A stretch of DNA of 64,000 nt, from NCBI GenBank assembly GCA_022495005.1, contig JAGYXB010001022.1:620001-684000 (forward strand), given 5' to 3'. This document shows, one piece after another, positions 36,652-49,500 of this stretch. The translations under genes and the position numbers were made by a program. Every line of letters begins with the position of its first letter. The first letter of the stretch is position 1. The notes beneath the pieces were generated by a model that had not been told where the DNA came from, searched no databases, and worked only from the letters and a program-made list of their open reading frames with translations. This DNA comes from Rhyacophila brunnea (lineage: Eukaryota; Arthropoda; Insecta; Trichoptera; Rhyacophilidae).

Positions 36652-37144
36652 CTTTTATTGACTACCCCCCCTCCCCCGCTTACATTCCTCTAAAGGTACT
36701 CTATCACTGTAAGTCAATGTCAACGCTTGGGATAGATAACTGGAGTAGGATGCAGGAGACCGGACAGAATGGCGAAGTCGCCTTAAATTAGCACCCAGGT
36801 ACACCAAGGGCTATAGTTCCGTAAAAGAAGAAAGGGCTAAAGAATTGATATAACATATAATAAAGCACAAGATTTATAAAGAGTAGTATTTATTCATTAA
36901 CAATAAATTATTTATTATAAATTATAACATAATATAACCAATATAATGGAAACAACACATTCTACGTATGACTATTACATTGTTATACATAAAACATGTA
37001 AAAAAATCAATTTCTAATAAGTTTTATATAGGTACTTGTCTGTTATACGCCAGCCAATCAAAATATATCCAAGAATTATACCCATAATTTTTAATTCATT
37101 CCGTTAATTTTGATTTCAAAGACAATTCAATTTACATTACCTCA
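36652..37144. other. No feature recognised
   Basis: 36720-36840 has weak retroelement-like wording only; otherwise AT-rich. Confidence 0.35.
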
Positions 37145-37380
37145 GGGGTCGTTCATATATGATGTCACACCCTAAGATTGGCGGAGGGGGCTGTACAAAT
37201 GTGATGTCACAAAACTAAGAAAATAAAATTGTATTTTTTCCGAGAATAAAATATTCCATGAGAACACAATAATACTGAAATCAATCATTTTCAATGAATT
37301 TGTTGGTGGGGTGTTTAAATATGTGACATAATTTAGATAGGGGATGTCAAAAATACTGACAATTAATGACATCATTTACA
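37145..37380. repeat. Decayed repeat rich in atgtcac/gtgaca
   Basis: ggggtcgttcatatatgatg, tgatgtcacaaaacta and gtttaaatatgtgacat recur in loose form. Looks like a degenerate transposon relic; ends not defined. Confidence 0.35.
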
Positions 37381-39762
37381 GACGATCTCTCGCAGAATCC
37401 ATTAATATAATATGTAGAAAGTTATATTAATGGGTTCTGTTTGAATTACATTACATTTACAAATGTTTTTTTTGTATCAGTTAACAATATCTCGACACCT
37501 CCTACGTAAAAGGTCGGAACTGCATTTTTTGCTATTTTGTCTTGGATTGCCTTTATTAAATAAGATATTAAAAAAATATAGAAAAAAAAATCAATCAATA
37601 TTTTACAGGCATAACTAAAAAAATACGATTCCAGCATTTAAATCAACGTTGTGGTGTCATTAAAATTTATTGAAAACATACTACTAAAAAGTTACCATTT
37701 TGCAGTTTAAATAAGGACACAGCTGGTCCTAAACATTTTAAAATTATATTAAGTACTATATAATGTGTTTTATTTTAATTATTAATAAACAGATAATGCT
37801 TCAAATACAATATCATTACGCTATGTGCTGTTACAGTAAGCTACCATTATGGGAAAAAAATGTGTAATGTCGTGGTATTTAAAATGTTATCAGACTGATT
37901 TTTTGCACCTATAAACGAACATTGTCAATTAGCAAAATCTGTTGATATCGCCATAACAACAATGAGGTCACCTCACGCGTATCACGCTACACGCGTTTTT
38001 TTCTCTGCGGGCCTACACATTTTCGACTCGCATCATTCTTTGTTTTTAGTGGTTTTCTCTGTGGATTTTCTATTAAATTATTGCCTATGTCTGTTGTTTA
38101 CGTCCATTACCTATGGTCGCCTGGTTGGTTTCTGTTCAAAATATTATCTATGGATGCAATTTCGCGAGTTATTTTAACGTCGCACACCTAGAAACTGTTA
38201 AAGTTAATCGAAATTAGCATGAATAATTAATAGTAATTCAAAATACTAATACATTAGAATTGGCACTCTCTATCATTGAATTTATAGAGATAGTGATCGT
38301 TCAAAATATTCTGTGGAATGACGAAACCATAGACTAAATTTGTCACCGTGACAGCACATAATGTGATGATAATGAATTTGAACCATAAGAAACAATATCT
38401 GAAAGCATATTATATTCATACGATAGATTGATGATTATGCAATCTCCCAAAAATGCTAAATTAAAACTCGAATAAATAAAAAATTACACACTGTAGTAAA
38501 GTTAACTTGTAATGTATATACTTTGAGATTACTTTATATTGTTTATAATTGCTATAATGTCAATTAGCTGACGCATAATGAACAATGATCATGAAGGTTA
38601 CTTTAGTTTTAAAAAAATAATATTACACTTAGTAAGCGTTATAATAATCAATAACATTATCCTTGCGTGGGTCATTTTATTTCACCGCCAAATTTTTTTA
38701 AAGGAAATATTTGTTAATTTTAGTGATGAGCAAACAAAAAAAATGTATATATATTATTGTGAGTGTTGGCAACATCAGACTGAGGCATTGACTGTATTTT
38801 TTTAAATAGAGAAAAGAAAAAAAATCATGAAAAATTGAATTGCATTATATATTTATAGATCAAGTGATGAATACTCCTAGTTAAAAAATTTAGTTAAATT
38901 AAACTGCCGTTGTGCTGATTGCATACATATTGATAGTTTAGTGCACAAAAAGTAGTGTGTTCAGTTTATACCAAAATTGAGTTGTCATTATAGCTTAATT
39001 ATTTTGCAACAGAAACCTCTTAAAAATGTTGTGGTTTCTCAGGTTTCATTTTTCACATATTCTGAAGTTTTACCAAAAACAAAATTATTATACATTCTAA
39101 CGTAATGTTTTGCATTTTTTTACCAACGTGATTAATGCCCACAAACTGTGACATCCATATTCTTCGTGTGGTAAGGATATCATAAAAAAATATTATACAC
39201 ATCTAGTTTTTGAGTAGGTACCTACCTACCTATTGATGTTAACGCTAATGGGGTAGGTAGGTAATTGTTTTTTTAATGAACCAGAACCGAACCTCATTTG
39301 ATTTTTACGCTGGAATCGAAGCGTAAAAAAGTTTGGGGATTCCAACAGCTCTGGTTATTATGCATAAAACATCTCTCTGTATCACATCTTTATGCTATAA
39401 AAATATTGTATGTCCAAATAGGGTACATGATAAGAAAACATGTCTCATTCAAATACATAATGTACCTATCTACATTTCGCCTTTAAATCTTTGAAATTCG
39501 ATTTTCTCAAAACATCCAATCTGTGCATATTTAAAAACAAAGACTATAATAATTACTTATCTCATTTTGGAAAAAATTTCACTTGTTCTAGAAATACAAA
39601 ATGACAGTTCAAATCATTATCCAAAAACAAACTCATCCGAACATGCCAAAACCTCTTTTTTGAATCTATAAAGTTATCCAAAATTATCCACACATTTTCT
39701 CATGCAAAAATGTCAACTATTCAATAAAAACTATATGTTAATAATACAAATAATATTTCATC
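37381..39762. other. No feature recognised
   Basis: About 2.4 kb, AT-rich. 37960-38175 is locally less AT-rich (cacgcgtatcacgctacacg) and may be an element end; taggtacctacctac tracts lie at 39210-39262. Confidence 0.4.
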
Positions 39763-39984
39763 GCCATTCAGGCAAAACTCACTATCTATAGAAAGGCAGA
39801 TTTGAGTTGTTTAACATGCAAATTGGCATCCGCCAATGAATTATCAATCCTATTCAGAGTGAAAACATAATATATGTAAAAAAGAAAAATGATTTTTTTA
39901 TACACTTTTAAACTTTCAAAAAGTATTAATAAGTTTATGTCAAAATCATGTATCTGCTGATAGTGAGTTTTGCCTCAAAGGAGA
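39763..39984. mobile_element. Short relative of the gtgacttttgc element
   Basis: Left cattcaggcaaaactcacta and right tagtgagttttgcctcaaag form inverted ends like those of 35593-36165, with T/C replacing some bases. Confidence 0.7.
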
Positions 39985-42623
39985 CCATTTCAAGAATTGA
40001 AGATAAATATCACATAAACATTAAAACTAAGTTCAAATTAAATTAATTAATTATTCGAAAGGCGTAAAGTAAAATAGAGATATTTGGAATATTAAATATT
40101 TGGTCATAATAATTATTATTAGTAGACAGATAGATGATTGGTCAAATTCACCAGTGGATAGGAACCAATACAATGCATTACAATAATAATACTAAAAATT
40201 GAAATATGTATCCAGACGTATCACAATAAAAATATTAGGCATTTGACAGTTTAATCAAAATAATAACATGTTATTTTATTACTAAAACTTTTCATTCAAA
40301 GTAAATAAAATGATTTATACTTGACAGATCTTTTAATTGCACCAATCTCTTGATTTTTGAGCTATGAATATTATTAAAAAATATGAAAAATACCGACATA
40401 TTAAAAGAATGATTTGAAGTAGTTAAAATATCATATAAGATTTAATATTTGGTGTCTGTTGATCAACAGTTAAGGTAAATAAAATTAATTTTATGAGCAG
40501 CAGATCCATAGCAATACAAATTTAGATTAATACAAATAATGAGACAAAAAATTAAAATAAATGTGTTAAATAATACATTTTGGTGATAACTACATTATAC
40601 AGTAGCAATACAAAACCATGCATGTTACAGTGCGACTTCTATATTGCTACCAATATGTCATTATTTAGGTACGCAAGAGTAGAGATATATTGAATTCCCA
40701 ATGTGGCCATTATAACAAGTCAGTCACAATACAGAGTTGCCCATCCCTTTAAAAGCAGTTCACATTGAGAAATACCCATGAGAACGAATGATCCACATAA
40801 TGTATGGGTACAAACTGTATAAAATATGACCCACATCCAGAAGAAGCCAGCTTTATGGCAAAAACCACACTTTTCAGAGATCGTCTGTCTATATAGAAAT
40901 GTGTTAAGCCTCAAAGAATGGGTAAGGCCAGAAGAGTTCCTCCCCCCCCGGGAGCCGGTCTCAACTACGAAACATAGACTGCAAATAATGGTAGGGTGTA
41001 TTTAGAGATAATATGATGAAATGGAAAATCTCCGATGGAACACCTGTTTAAATTTAAGGCATGCCCACATATGTTATATACGCTACACACATAGAGGGGT
41101 GGCTTGAATTTTAAACTTCTTGAATGTGTCTCTCAGCATCAGTCGTTCCTTTATTCAGAGGTCATCATCACGAGGGATTCACTTTTTATTATATACTGGT
41201 GTTATTGTTATAATGCCAGTGTGATCATAAAAAAAATTATTGTGAATTATCGAAGTGCGCGACGTTAATGATCGGTAATTTACGGTTATAATTTATGTAA
41301 GAAGGGCGTCATGTATATGGAACTTAATATGTGTAGCTGATATACGAGTAAGATCTTTTTACGCCTTTGTGTAACTTAAGGCGACATTTTTTTTCATAAA
41401 CAGATGGTGGCAGCCCTGCATGGCTACTTAAATGTAACTTTAACAAGGTCCTACAAATTGAGGAAGATCGAGTTGAATTTGCCACCTTCAATTACAGACT
41501 ATAGCTGTATGTACACCGGTAAAACCCACAGAAAGAAACTGTAATATAGAAGCCACTGTATTTTATAGGGATAAATGATACATAATATATTAATCGTAAC
41601 TAGAATAAAGGAATAATGCAATAAAACCTCTTAAATCATTTTCAAATAATTTGCAATAACAGACATTGGTGGAAAGGATTACATTTAAAAATAATTCATT
41701 GCGAAAGATTAATATTATCTATATTTTCATTTAAGTTATGTACAGACAAATTAATAGTGACTATCAAAAGATATTTCTGTTGTACAACATGCAATCGCTC
41801 AAAATGAACTGAGATGTCTGTGCTTAATACATATAAAAAATAAACATATGTAGCTAAACTAAACAAAAATATGGAGGGTATATCTCAATACGTCACTGAA
41901 TTGAGCAAAAAATTAATCGTAACTTAAACATAATATTATGTGGACATAACAAATATGTTTATTAATTGAAGCACGTCGAGAAATTTAATTTATAAAAGAA
42001 TATTGCAACTACAACCTTCAAATGAAAAGAATATATTTGTGTGCGAAAGGAAAAGGGAGATATGTCTAAAATTACTACTTTTCAGAACAACCAAAAGAAA
42101 ATTGAGTTTTTGACCATTTTGTACGGAATTTACAAATTCCGATGCGTTGATTCAACTTATCGTTTTTCTCGTGTATTAAATATTATTCTCATTTTTTTAA
42201 GACTTATCGCCATTTTCCTTTCATATAAGCAACAGATATAACCTCTTGGCATTAATAATAACTCTATCTACCGTTGGAATATTTCACTTTATTAAGTTTA
42301 GTATCAAAATTTTCAAAATAATGAAGAATTCAGGAAAGTAAACAAAACTACATAATATATTTTCGAAATGTGTACATACATATTATTATATTATGACTAT
42401 TTCTTTAAAAATTGTTCTTCTGCAAGCTTTCTGATTTCTATAATAGTATGGTACAAGACAACACTCATCTGAGCCCAGTGTTGCTAGTTATAGTAGATTT
42501 ACATCATCGTCACATCGATGTGAATCAATTCTTAATTTCAAAACTTGCTAAAATGATTTTACACAGTATTGGATATAAGGTGAAATGGTTGACATTATTT
42601 TTTAATTTACTGATTTCATTATA
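39985..42623. other. No coding feature; downstream of the ANKRD13 stop
   Basis: Very AT-rich. Part may be the ANKRD13 3' UTR or termination region, since minus-strand AATAAA-type signals are plentiful, but none can be singled out. One motif copy (ggaaaagggagatatgtc) is at 42049-42066. Confidence 0.4.
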
Positions 42624-43101
42624 CAGTACACTCTCAGTAATCCGCCGCGTGATTATCCGACAACTACTATAATCCGCCGTTATTTTTACTAGTTGGAAAG
42701 CACAAAATCAAGCTCTATAATTCGCCGGTATTCGATTGCTGAATTCAGTAGCAGATGAGATGGGTTTATTTTGGAAACTTCTCCTTCGTAAAGGGAAAGC
42801 CAGGAATCCTAAGCCATTCAAGAATATCTGCTTCACTGAACAACTGGTTGTGTATATTTAGTACACGTATATGTAGTTAATAAACTTAGTATAAAATATG
42901 TATAATTTAATAAATACTTGACTTTGATTATAAATAAAACCGTAATTTGCTAGTACAAATTTCTCAAAAAAACTATTTTTACCAAATTTAATACCTGTTT
43001 TAATTTTTACCATATTTTGTACATATGCACTATAATCCGCCGCCGCCACTAATTAGACACTTGTCTTGTTTTTGGGGTGGCGGATTACTAAGAGAGTACT
43101 G
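42624..43101. mobile_element. Internally deleted pogo/Tigger-type element
   Basis: 478 bp. Ends are cagtacactctcagtaatcc and ggattactaagagagtactg, flanked by TA at 42622-42623 and 43102-43103. A short internal remnant reads ADEMGLFWKLL, matching the ETGLFWK block of pogo-type transposases. Lies just downstream of the ANKRD13 stop codon. Confidence 0.92.
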
Positions 43102-43316
43102 TAGCAGTATTGTGTAAATATGTAATTGTTATTAATTAATTAATTATCTCACAAATTATAATCAAATTTAGCAGATTTTGAAATCAAGCACTTTATATCA
43201 TTTCTAAAACGGATAACAATTACAATTTCATTCCCTTTAATGAATAATACAAAACCTAACAGCCAGTTGAATAAAACAATAAATTCACTATGTAAATGAT
43301 AACGATACACTGATAA

Positions 43317-43533
43317 TTATTTATCAAGTAACGACATTTCCAGTATCGCGGCGAGTTCAGCTTCCTCTCTTAGCCTCTCTCTCTCGTCTGCCTCCCTCTC
43401 TCTCTCGCTGAGCATGAGGGCTTCCAGGAGGTCAGGATCCGTAGAGACAGGGGTGGCGGGTGAGGGGGGGCTGTCGTATTCGTCGCCCCTCGGAGCGCCG
43501 GGCCTGCAGCTCGCCAGGCTGGCTTGGATGGCC
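43317..43533 (-). CDS. ANKRD13: ANKRD13 last coding exon, end of UIM 2 plus UIM 3 and UIM 4
   Basis: 217 bp from acceptor gatag to the TAA stop. Begins RAIQASLAS, which completes UIM 2. It then has a Pro/Ser/Asp linker with acidic residues, [14 protein letters not shown] (UIM 3), an Arg/Glu-rich coiled segment, and [13 protein letters not shown] at the C-terminus (UIM 4; Ile replaces the usual Ala). The phase is consistent with the preceding exon. The sequence is strikingly purine-biased on the coding strand (repeated GAGAGA). Confidence 0.93.
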
Positions 43534-46500
43534 CTATCAGGGATTAGGCATGGTCTACATTACAAGCGGCAAACTAGCTTACATTCAGCTATGATACAAC
43601 ACAAAACCGTAACCACAAAGATTTTTTTTTAACTACAAATAATCTTAAATTACTGTAAAAAGGGAAATAACTCAAGTTAGTACATATTTTAAATCCATGT
43701 TGATTTTCCTAAAGGAACTGGAAGATGAGTCAGAACCAGTAGTTATATTAACCTATTTTATTATAATAAAGGTAAATTAGTATTTTTGCTGCAAAATGGA
43801 GAAAACACCTAAATGGTGTGATTATAAATGAGGAGTACGGAAGAAGAATATGTTATGTCAAACTGAGATATTGTCGATTAAAGACAAAGTCAACGACTGT
43901 AAAGCCATCCGTTCACGCAGAAACTAAAATCTGACAAACTGGTTGGTGATGGAACTCATAATCTGGCCAGTGACTGATGCGTCGCTCACGGCGATATTGA
44001 AGCCTAATAATCTCTTAACCTCAAACTGCCAAACCCATTGTCTTTCCTACTTCATTCTAAGCTTTTTCCATAATATCTTTACGGGAATATTCTGGAAACC
44101 TGTAATCATACAGGCAGGAGTATTTCTCAACATCTCTCACATATTTTAAATTAAAAATCGGTTCACCCATCTTTAACTTTTGACGTCTTGACTTGTTATT
44201 GCTTGTTTAGTTAAGTGCTACCAATCAAAAATATGATTTTTCATCGAATCTACTGATATTGGTACCACTGTTTTATAGGTGACTGGAAACTGAGAGACTA
44301 GCATATCGCGTCTCATCGGTTTCGGTCGTGGACGTTTTGAAACTGAGAGATTCCAATCTTGCCGTCAGCGAGCTGCCATTGAAATACATTAGCTGGATAC
44401 TGGAGTTACAGTCTCATCTTTTTTGAGTATTCACGTGAGCGGATGGCCTAAAGAGCATCGATTTTTATCTGGCATTGCTTATAGTGCTCATCCGTTCGTC
44501 CGGCGTTTCACAGGAGGAGACTTTTGATTTATGATTCCGATGCACTATCAAGAGTGTCAATTTTGAAATGAATGTAGACCATAGACAATACATGATTTTA
44601 CCCTGATCGAAATGGACATTTCTTGTTTTTAGTCTGTATGATAATTTTCAATGCTCTATAACTACATATTAGGTACTGTTAATGCCGAAATTAAAATACC
44701 ATATTGTAGTACTCGATTCGATCTACGAGACTACATTGCCAGTTTAAAAAAAATCAAAAATGTGACATAACATGTTCTTCACCTATCCCCTTCAAACAGA
44801 CTTTTTAAAGAGAATCTCATTTTATCCTTGCAATGATTAAACACACATTTAACGCAATAATTGTGTTAACTCTTCAGTTTTAATGAAATTTAGTAGGCAT
44901 GAGATCCTTTTTTCAGCTGCACTTACAAACATTTAGGCTCGTCTCTATACAAACAGATTTTCTTAAACATTTAGTTTTCTTAAACACACCTAAAAATAAA
45001 TATAACTCAAAAACCTTGAATATTTTTAATTAAGGGGTAGCAAAACCATTTATTCTTGAATTTTATGTGCAATGTGCCTTACAATGTTATATATTATTTA
45101 CTGTGAAATAATAGTAATGGTGCTGGGTTTGAGTGGGTACTGTAGATTAAACTGCAATCGAACCATCAAACATCTTCAGAAATAAACTGAAATCACACTG
45201 AATCGATAGGTAACTAATTGGTACAGAATTTACCATTAACTTATTAAATGAAGGCATTTATAGACTAAGTGACATTCTCGCAAAACTTGTATAATTTGCT
45301 TAGAATTTTTGCCAGCTTAAGTAAGTTATAACATATACATACCTACATATTTTAAACTAAATACCAAACTGAAATTTAAAAAAAAGCTTGGATGCATGAT
45401 TTTGGTTTATAGTTCTGGATGTCAGTTAATCTATAAATATTCAACATGGTGCAATTGGCGTAAATAAAAATTAGTCCAAAATTCATTTAACATCTTCCGA
45501 CATAGTATGAAAGTATACTCAAAGATGTAATTATGTTGTCTCAAGGAAAAGGGAGATATGTCAAAACGGTATTTTAAAAAAACTATCGAGATCAACAGTC
45601 TTGTTCTTTTCATTTAGTAGATAAATCTTTGTAATACATTGTGTTATTTTGTTTTAATTCTATAGCAAACCACGAGGCATCAATTACAGTAGCGAAACTT
45701 ATCACAAAAACGCCCTGGGTATACTATCAAATAAAAATGTATGTATTTTGACTTCATCACCAATTGAACCCGGAATCCCTCATACGATAACCTAGTGCAG
45801 GGATGGCGAACCTGCGGGTCAGACACTGACCCACGCAGGCTTTTTAAATGACCCACGCGTTGATTTTTATAAACTTATTTTTTATATCATAAAAGAGAGA
45901 ACAGACAATCAAAAATATTAAAAACAAAGTATATATTATATCTAATGTCGAATTTATAACAAAGTATTTCAATGTGGACATTGGCTAGCTAATTTTCTAT
46001 CGTATCAATACACCTGTGTATGAGGTACATGGTCGTAAAACGTTGTATTTCGTCCATTTGTCGCGAAGCGCGTATGACTCATGACAATTAGTCATAAACT
46101 TGACCGCGCATACATATTCGTTGCATCGTAGAACGGGGAGATGTACCAGTGCTGAACTAAATGGCAGCCTTGTCGTACGCGTCTAGAGGTGTTTATTAAT
46201 TCAACATTATTATTAAAGTTTCTCATCTACATATGAATGTATATCAAGTACGTTAATAAGAAATTTCTTTTCAAATTATTGTGTTCTAAAATATTTTTAG
46301 TTGTAGCCCTATATTATGTCGGCGGTTAAAAAAATAAAAACAAATGATACAAGTTCCAGCAAAACGGTTTGATAAATATGGTGTGATTGAAAAGAATAAA
46401 ACGACTGTGTGTGTATTTTGCCATGTAAACAATTTTATCAAAATTCAGGACCGGATTCGTCAGATTAAATGAACATTCTTAAATAAATCAATTGGTATCC

Positions 46501-49500
46501 AAGTGGATAGTAACCAAGTTTAGTAAAGCGACTTTATTGATAAATTTTCGTTTATTTATTTTATTCGACACAACTATTTTAAACAATCGGTAAATGTAGT
46601 TTGATACTTAAATAATACATTATTCCTATATCTTTCTATTCATATTATTTCTTTGTTTTTTAGTATTCGGAGGGGTACAAATAAATATTCTCTAATAAAA
46701 AAAAATCGCCTGCAGCGCTATTTCCTTTTATGGATATATTTTGAAATATGTGACTCAGTGACCCACGAGCTAGTACTAAAAAAAATAATAAACAAAATTC
46801 GACCGACTTCTCAAAAAGGTTCGCCATCCCTGACCTAGTGCCTAGCACACTGGACGACAAGAATAGCCAAAGGACAGTTTTGACTTATCTCCTTTTACCA
46901 GTATACTCCGGAATTGTTCCCATTAGCACAACTCAACCTAATATTTGGATTAATCACACAATAACAATTTACTACAAATATTTGGGAGTTAGCGTAGTCT
47001 TGGAGGTTTTTTGTTTTCTACCGGGGGTGAGGTAATTGCGGACTTGCTCATAAGGAGTGGGGGTGGGGCTGTAGCGAGCGGGAAGATGGCTGGGGGCGGG
47101 AGACAAAGAACGGGAACACATTCCTGGGGTTGAGGCGCGACGGGGCATGTTTTGGTATGGCATAGGACTGCCTCTGAAATTCAAGTCTTTCACATTTAAA
47201 ATAGTATTGTAACTAAATTTAAAATGAAAAGTATTTAGGTCTGACATTCAGCATTTTGACATCAGCAAATGCAAGACATTTGGCATTTTCAATCCCTTTT
47301 ACCTAGGATTAAGAAATCAAACAGAATCCTGGAATTGCAAACCATAATTTTTGCTAAATAGTTATGTCAGCATTGCCTCACAGATTATCCAATCATGGCC
47401 CAGGATACACTTTTCGGCAACATGTCCTTACGAAGGAACACCTCTATATATTATTACAATCATTACCTTTGCAGTTGTCTCTCTTCCTCGCTTATAAGAT
47501 TAGGTGTAGTTGGACGAGACGGCCGCTGAGCTTTGAGTGCTTCCCAAATATCAACCTAGAATGTATTTGAACACTTTTATAAAATCTTCACACAATAAAA
47601 CATATATTCCACTAGCACTTCCCCGATAATGTCAGTCAAAAATGATGGGTGCATATCAGCGTTGCCAAACATCCCAATTTTTATGCTTTTTCACGATTAT
47701 TCAACAAATTATTCAGATTTTTTATCGTAAATATTTCACTATAATAATGTCAACATAAATTTTACTAATGGTTTTGTAAATGCGTACAAAAATTAATAAA
47801 CCTAAAAAATCAAAAAAACATTAAATCGAGAGGTTTAAAAGAATACTATTTTATGTAATAAAAATACTTTATGCAATCATCAAATGTTTAAAATAAATAT
47901 AAAGGATAATAAGGATTCAAAATTATACAAATAGATTATCTACAACGTTTAAGGAATGTCCAGGCTTATGCTCTGAAAATACCATAAAATCTCCATTTTG
48001 ACCTACGTTGGGCATGTGGGCCGTTAAGCAGCAGAAAAAAACTCTTCAAGAAGTAAAATCTTCAGCCAAGTGCAAATAGGCGAGCGTCGGGAAAAATATT
48101 GTTTAATATTATTAATTTGATAGTTTGCGTTATGTCATTTATGATAGATATTATAGAAGTAAACATTAGAAGTATCGAACTATGCATTTTTTAGGTTGTC
48201 TCGCTTTTTGCTCCTCATTCCCGATTTCACATGGTAAAAATCCTGATTTGGTAAAATAATTATCCGGCGACGTTGGTACCTACATATTAATATTATAATT
48301 ATTATCTACAGTGAAAATTTTCATTTCAATTAAAAAAAATATCGAAATACAATTTTTGTTTTTATACAAGTAGAGAGTATTACTCACAGGAAAATCATTT
48401 AAATGCGACATAAAGACTCTCCAAAACACTAAATGATTCATACAGGTAAAAACCTGATGTATTAAATTGTATTTTTTGTCTCTTGGGGATCCCATCCCAA
48501 TGCCATTCAACATCTCGTTGAGTCTTCTAGTCCCAAGTCCCCAAGGAGGCTGAAGTGCCCATTTTTAAAATCACTAGTGAACCAGATCATAAACTTAAAG
48601 AAAAAAAAATGCTAGCCACACTGAAAAGGAATGCAGAAGAATTAAGAATATTGTCAATATAAATATCTAAAATTAAAATATACCTCATCCCGCTCACTGC
48701 CAGCATCAATAAGGCTTTGCTGAATAGCATACTGCAGGAGATCATCCTCATCTTCGAAGCTGAACTGTCTTCTATCTTCAGCACCTAAACACATGATAAC
48801 AATAACATAAGAAAACATGTACATAGTATGTTCGAATAAATTATAAATTACGCTTACAAGCTGGGACACACAGGAAGAGAGGAGTTTTTCATAAATAAGT
48901 AATTCTATTATTTAAAATGCAATTTCAATTTATTTACTCATAGTGTCTGGCTAAACTAAACGGAATTGCGGGAATGGAAAATCGGTTCGTTTCTAAAACA
49001 TATGTACATATTGATATAAACAACGCCACACCACAGCGGAACGGAACATATAAGAAAAGCGTGTCCAACCCTCAGTATGCAGTCCTGGAAAGCTAGTAAT
49101 GCAGCCCAAGTCGTGCCCGGAAATTTGTACATAAATGTAGTTAGTCATATCACAATTCACGGTGAAATGTAATATGTACAATTGACATGTAACTATCCCA
49201 AGTAAGTGAACAGAGAAAAATATGCAGTTTTAATTAACTATTTATTCGCACAAGATTCAAGAATGTAACATTCTAATTATTGAACATAAATAATTTTGAA
49301 AACACTTCTGAGAAAATATACTATAACCAATAGAAGAAATCTTTTTGAAAAAAGTAAGACACCTCTGCATCTCTTGGCATATTAAAAAGTCCAATAGTTA
49401 AAATTCGTCGTAAATAAGTATGACTGTGAACTATGTGCGCGGGCGCGATACCCGAGAGATGCAGGTTCGATTCTTGTGGGGTGTCCTAATTTTTCCAAAA

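Noticed and set aside
37962..38177. 71-residue hydrophobic reading frame as a small membrane protein
   Set aside because: No homology, no splice context and no conserved motif; the hydrophobicity is what T-rich DNA gives in any frame.
43550..44590. A DNA element with atggtctacatt/aatgtagaccat ends next to the last ANKRD13 exon
   Set aside because: The 12-bp inverted pair and some inner inverted words are suggestive, but no target duplication or second copy was seen.
49430..49490. tRNA gene with a ggttcgattcttg box
   Set aside because: No plausible acceptor stem or full cloverleaf; it lies inside a hairpin MITE, so it is read as a SINE relic.
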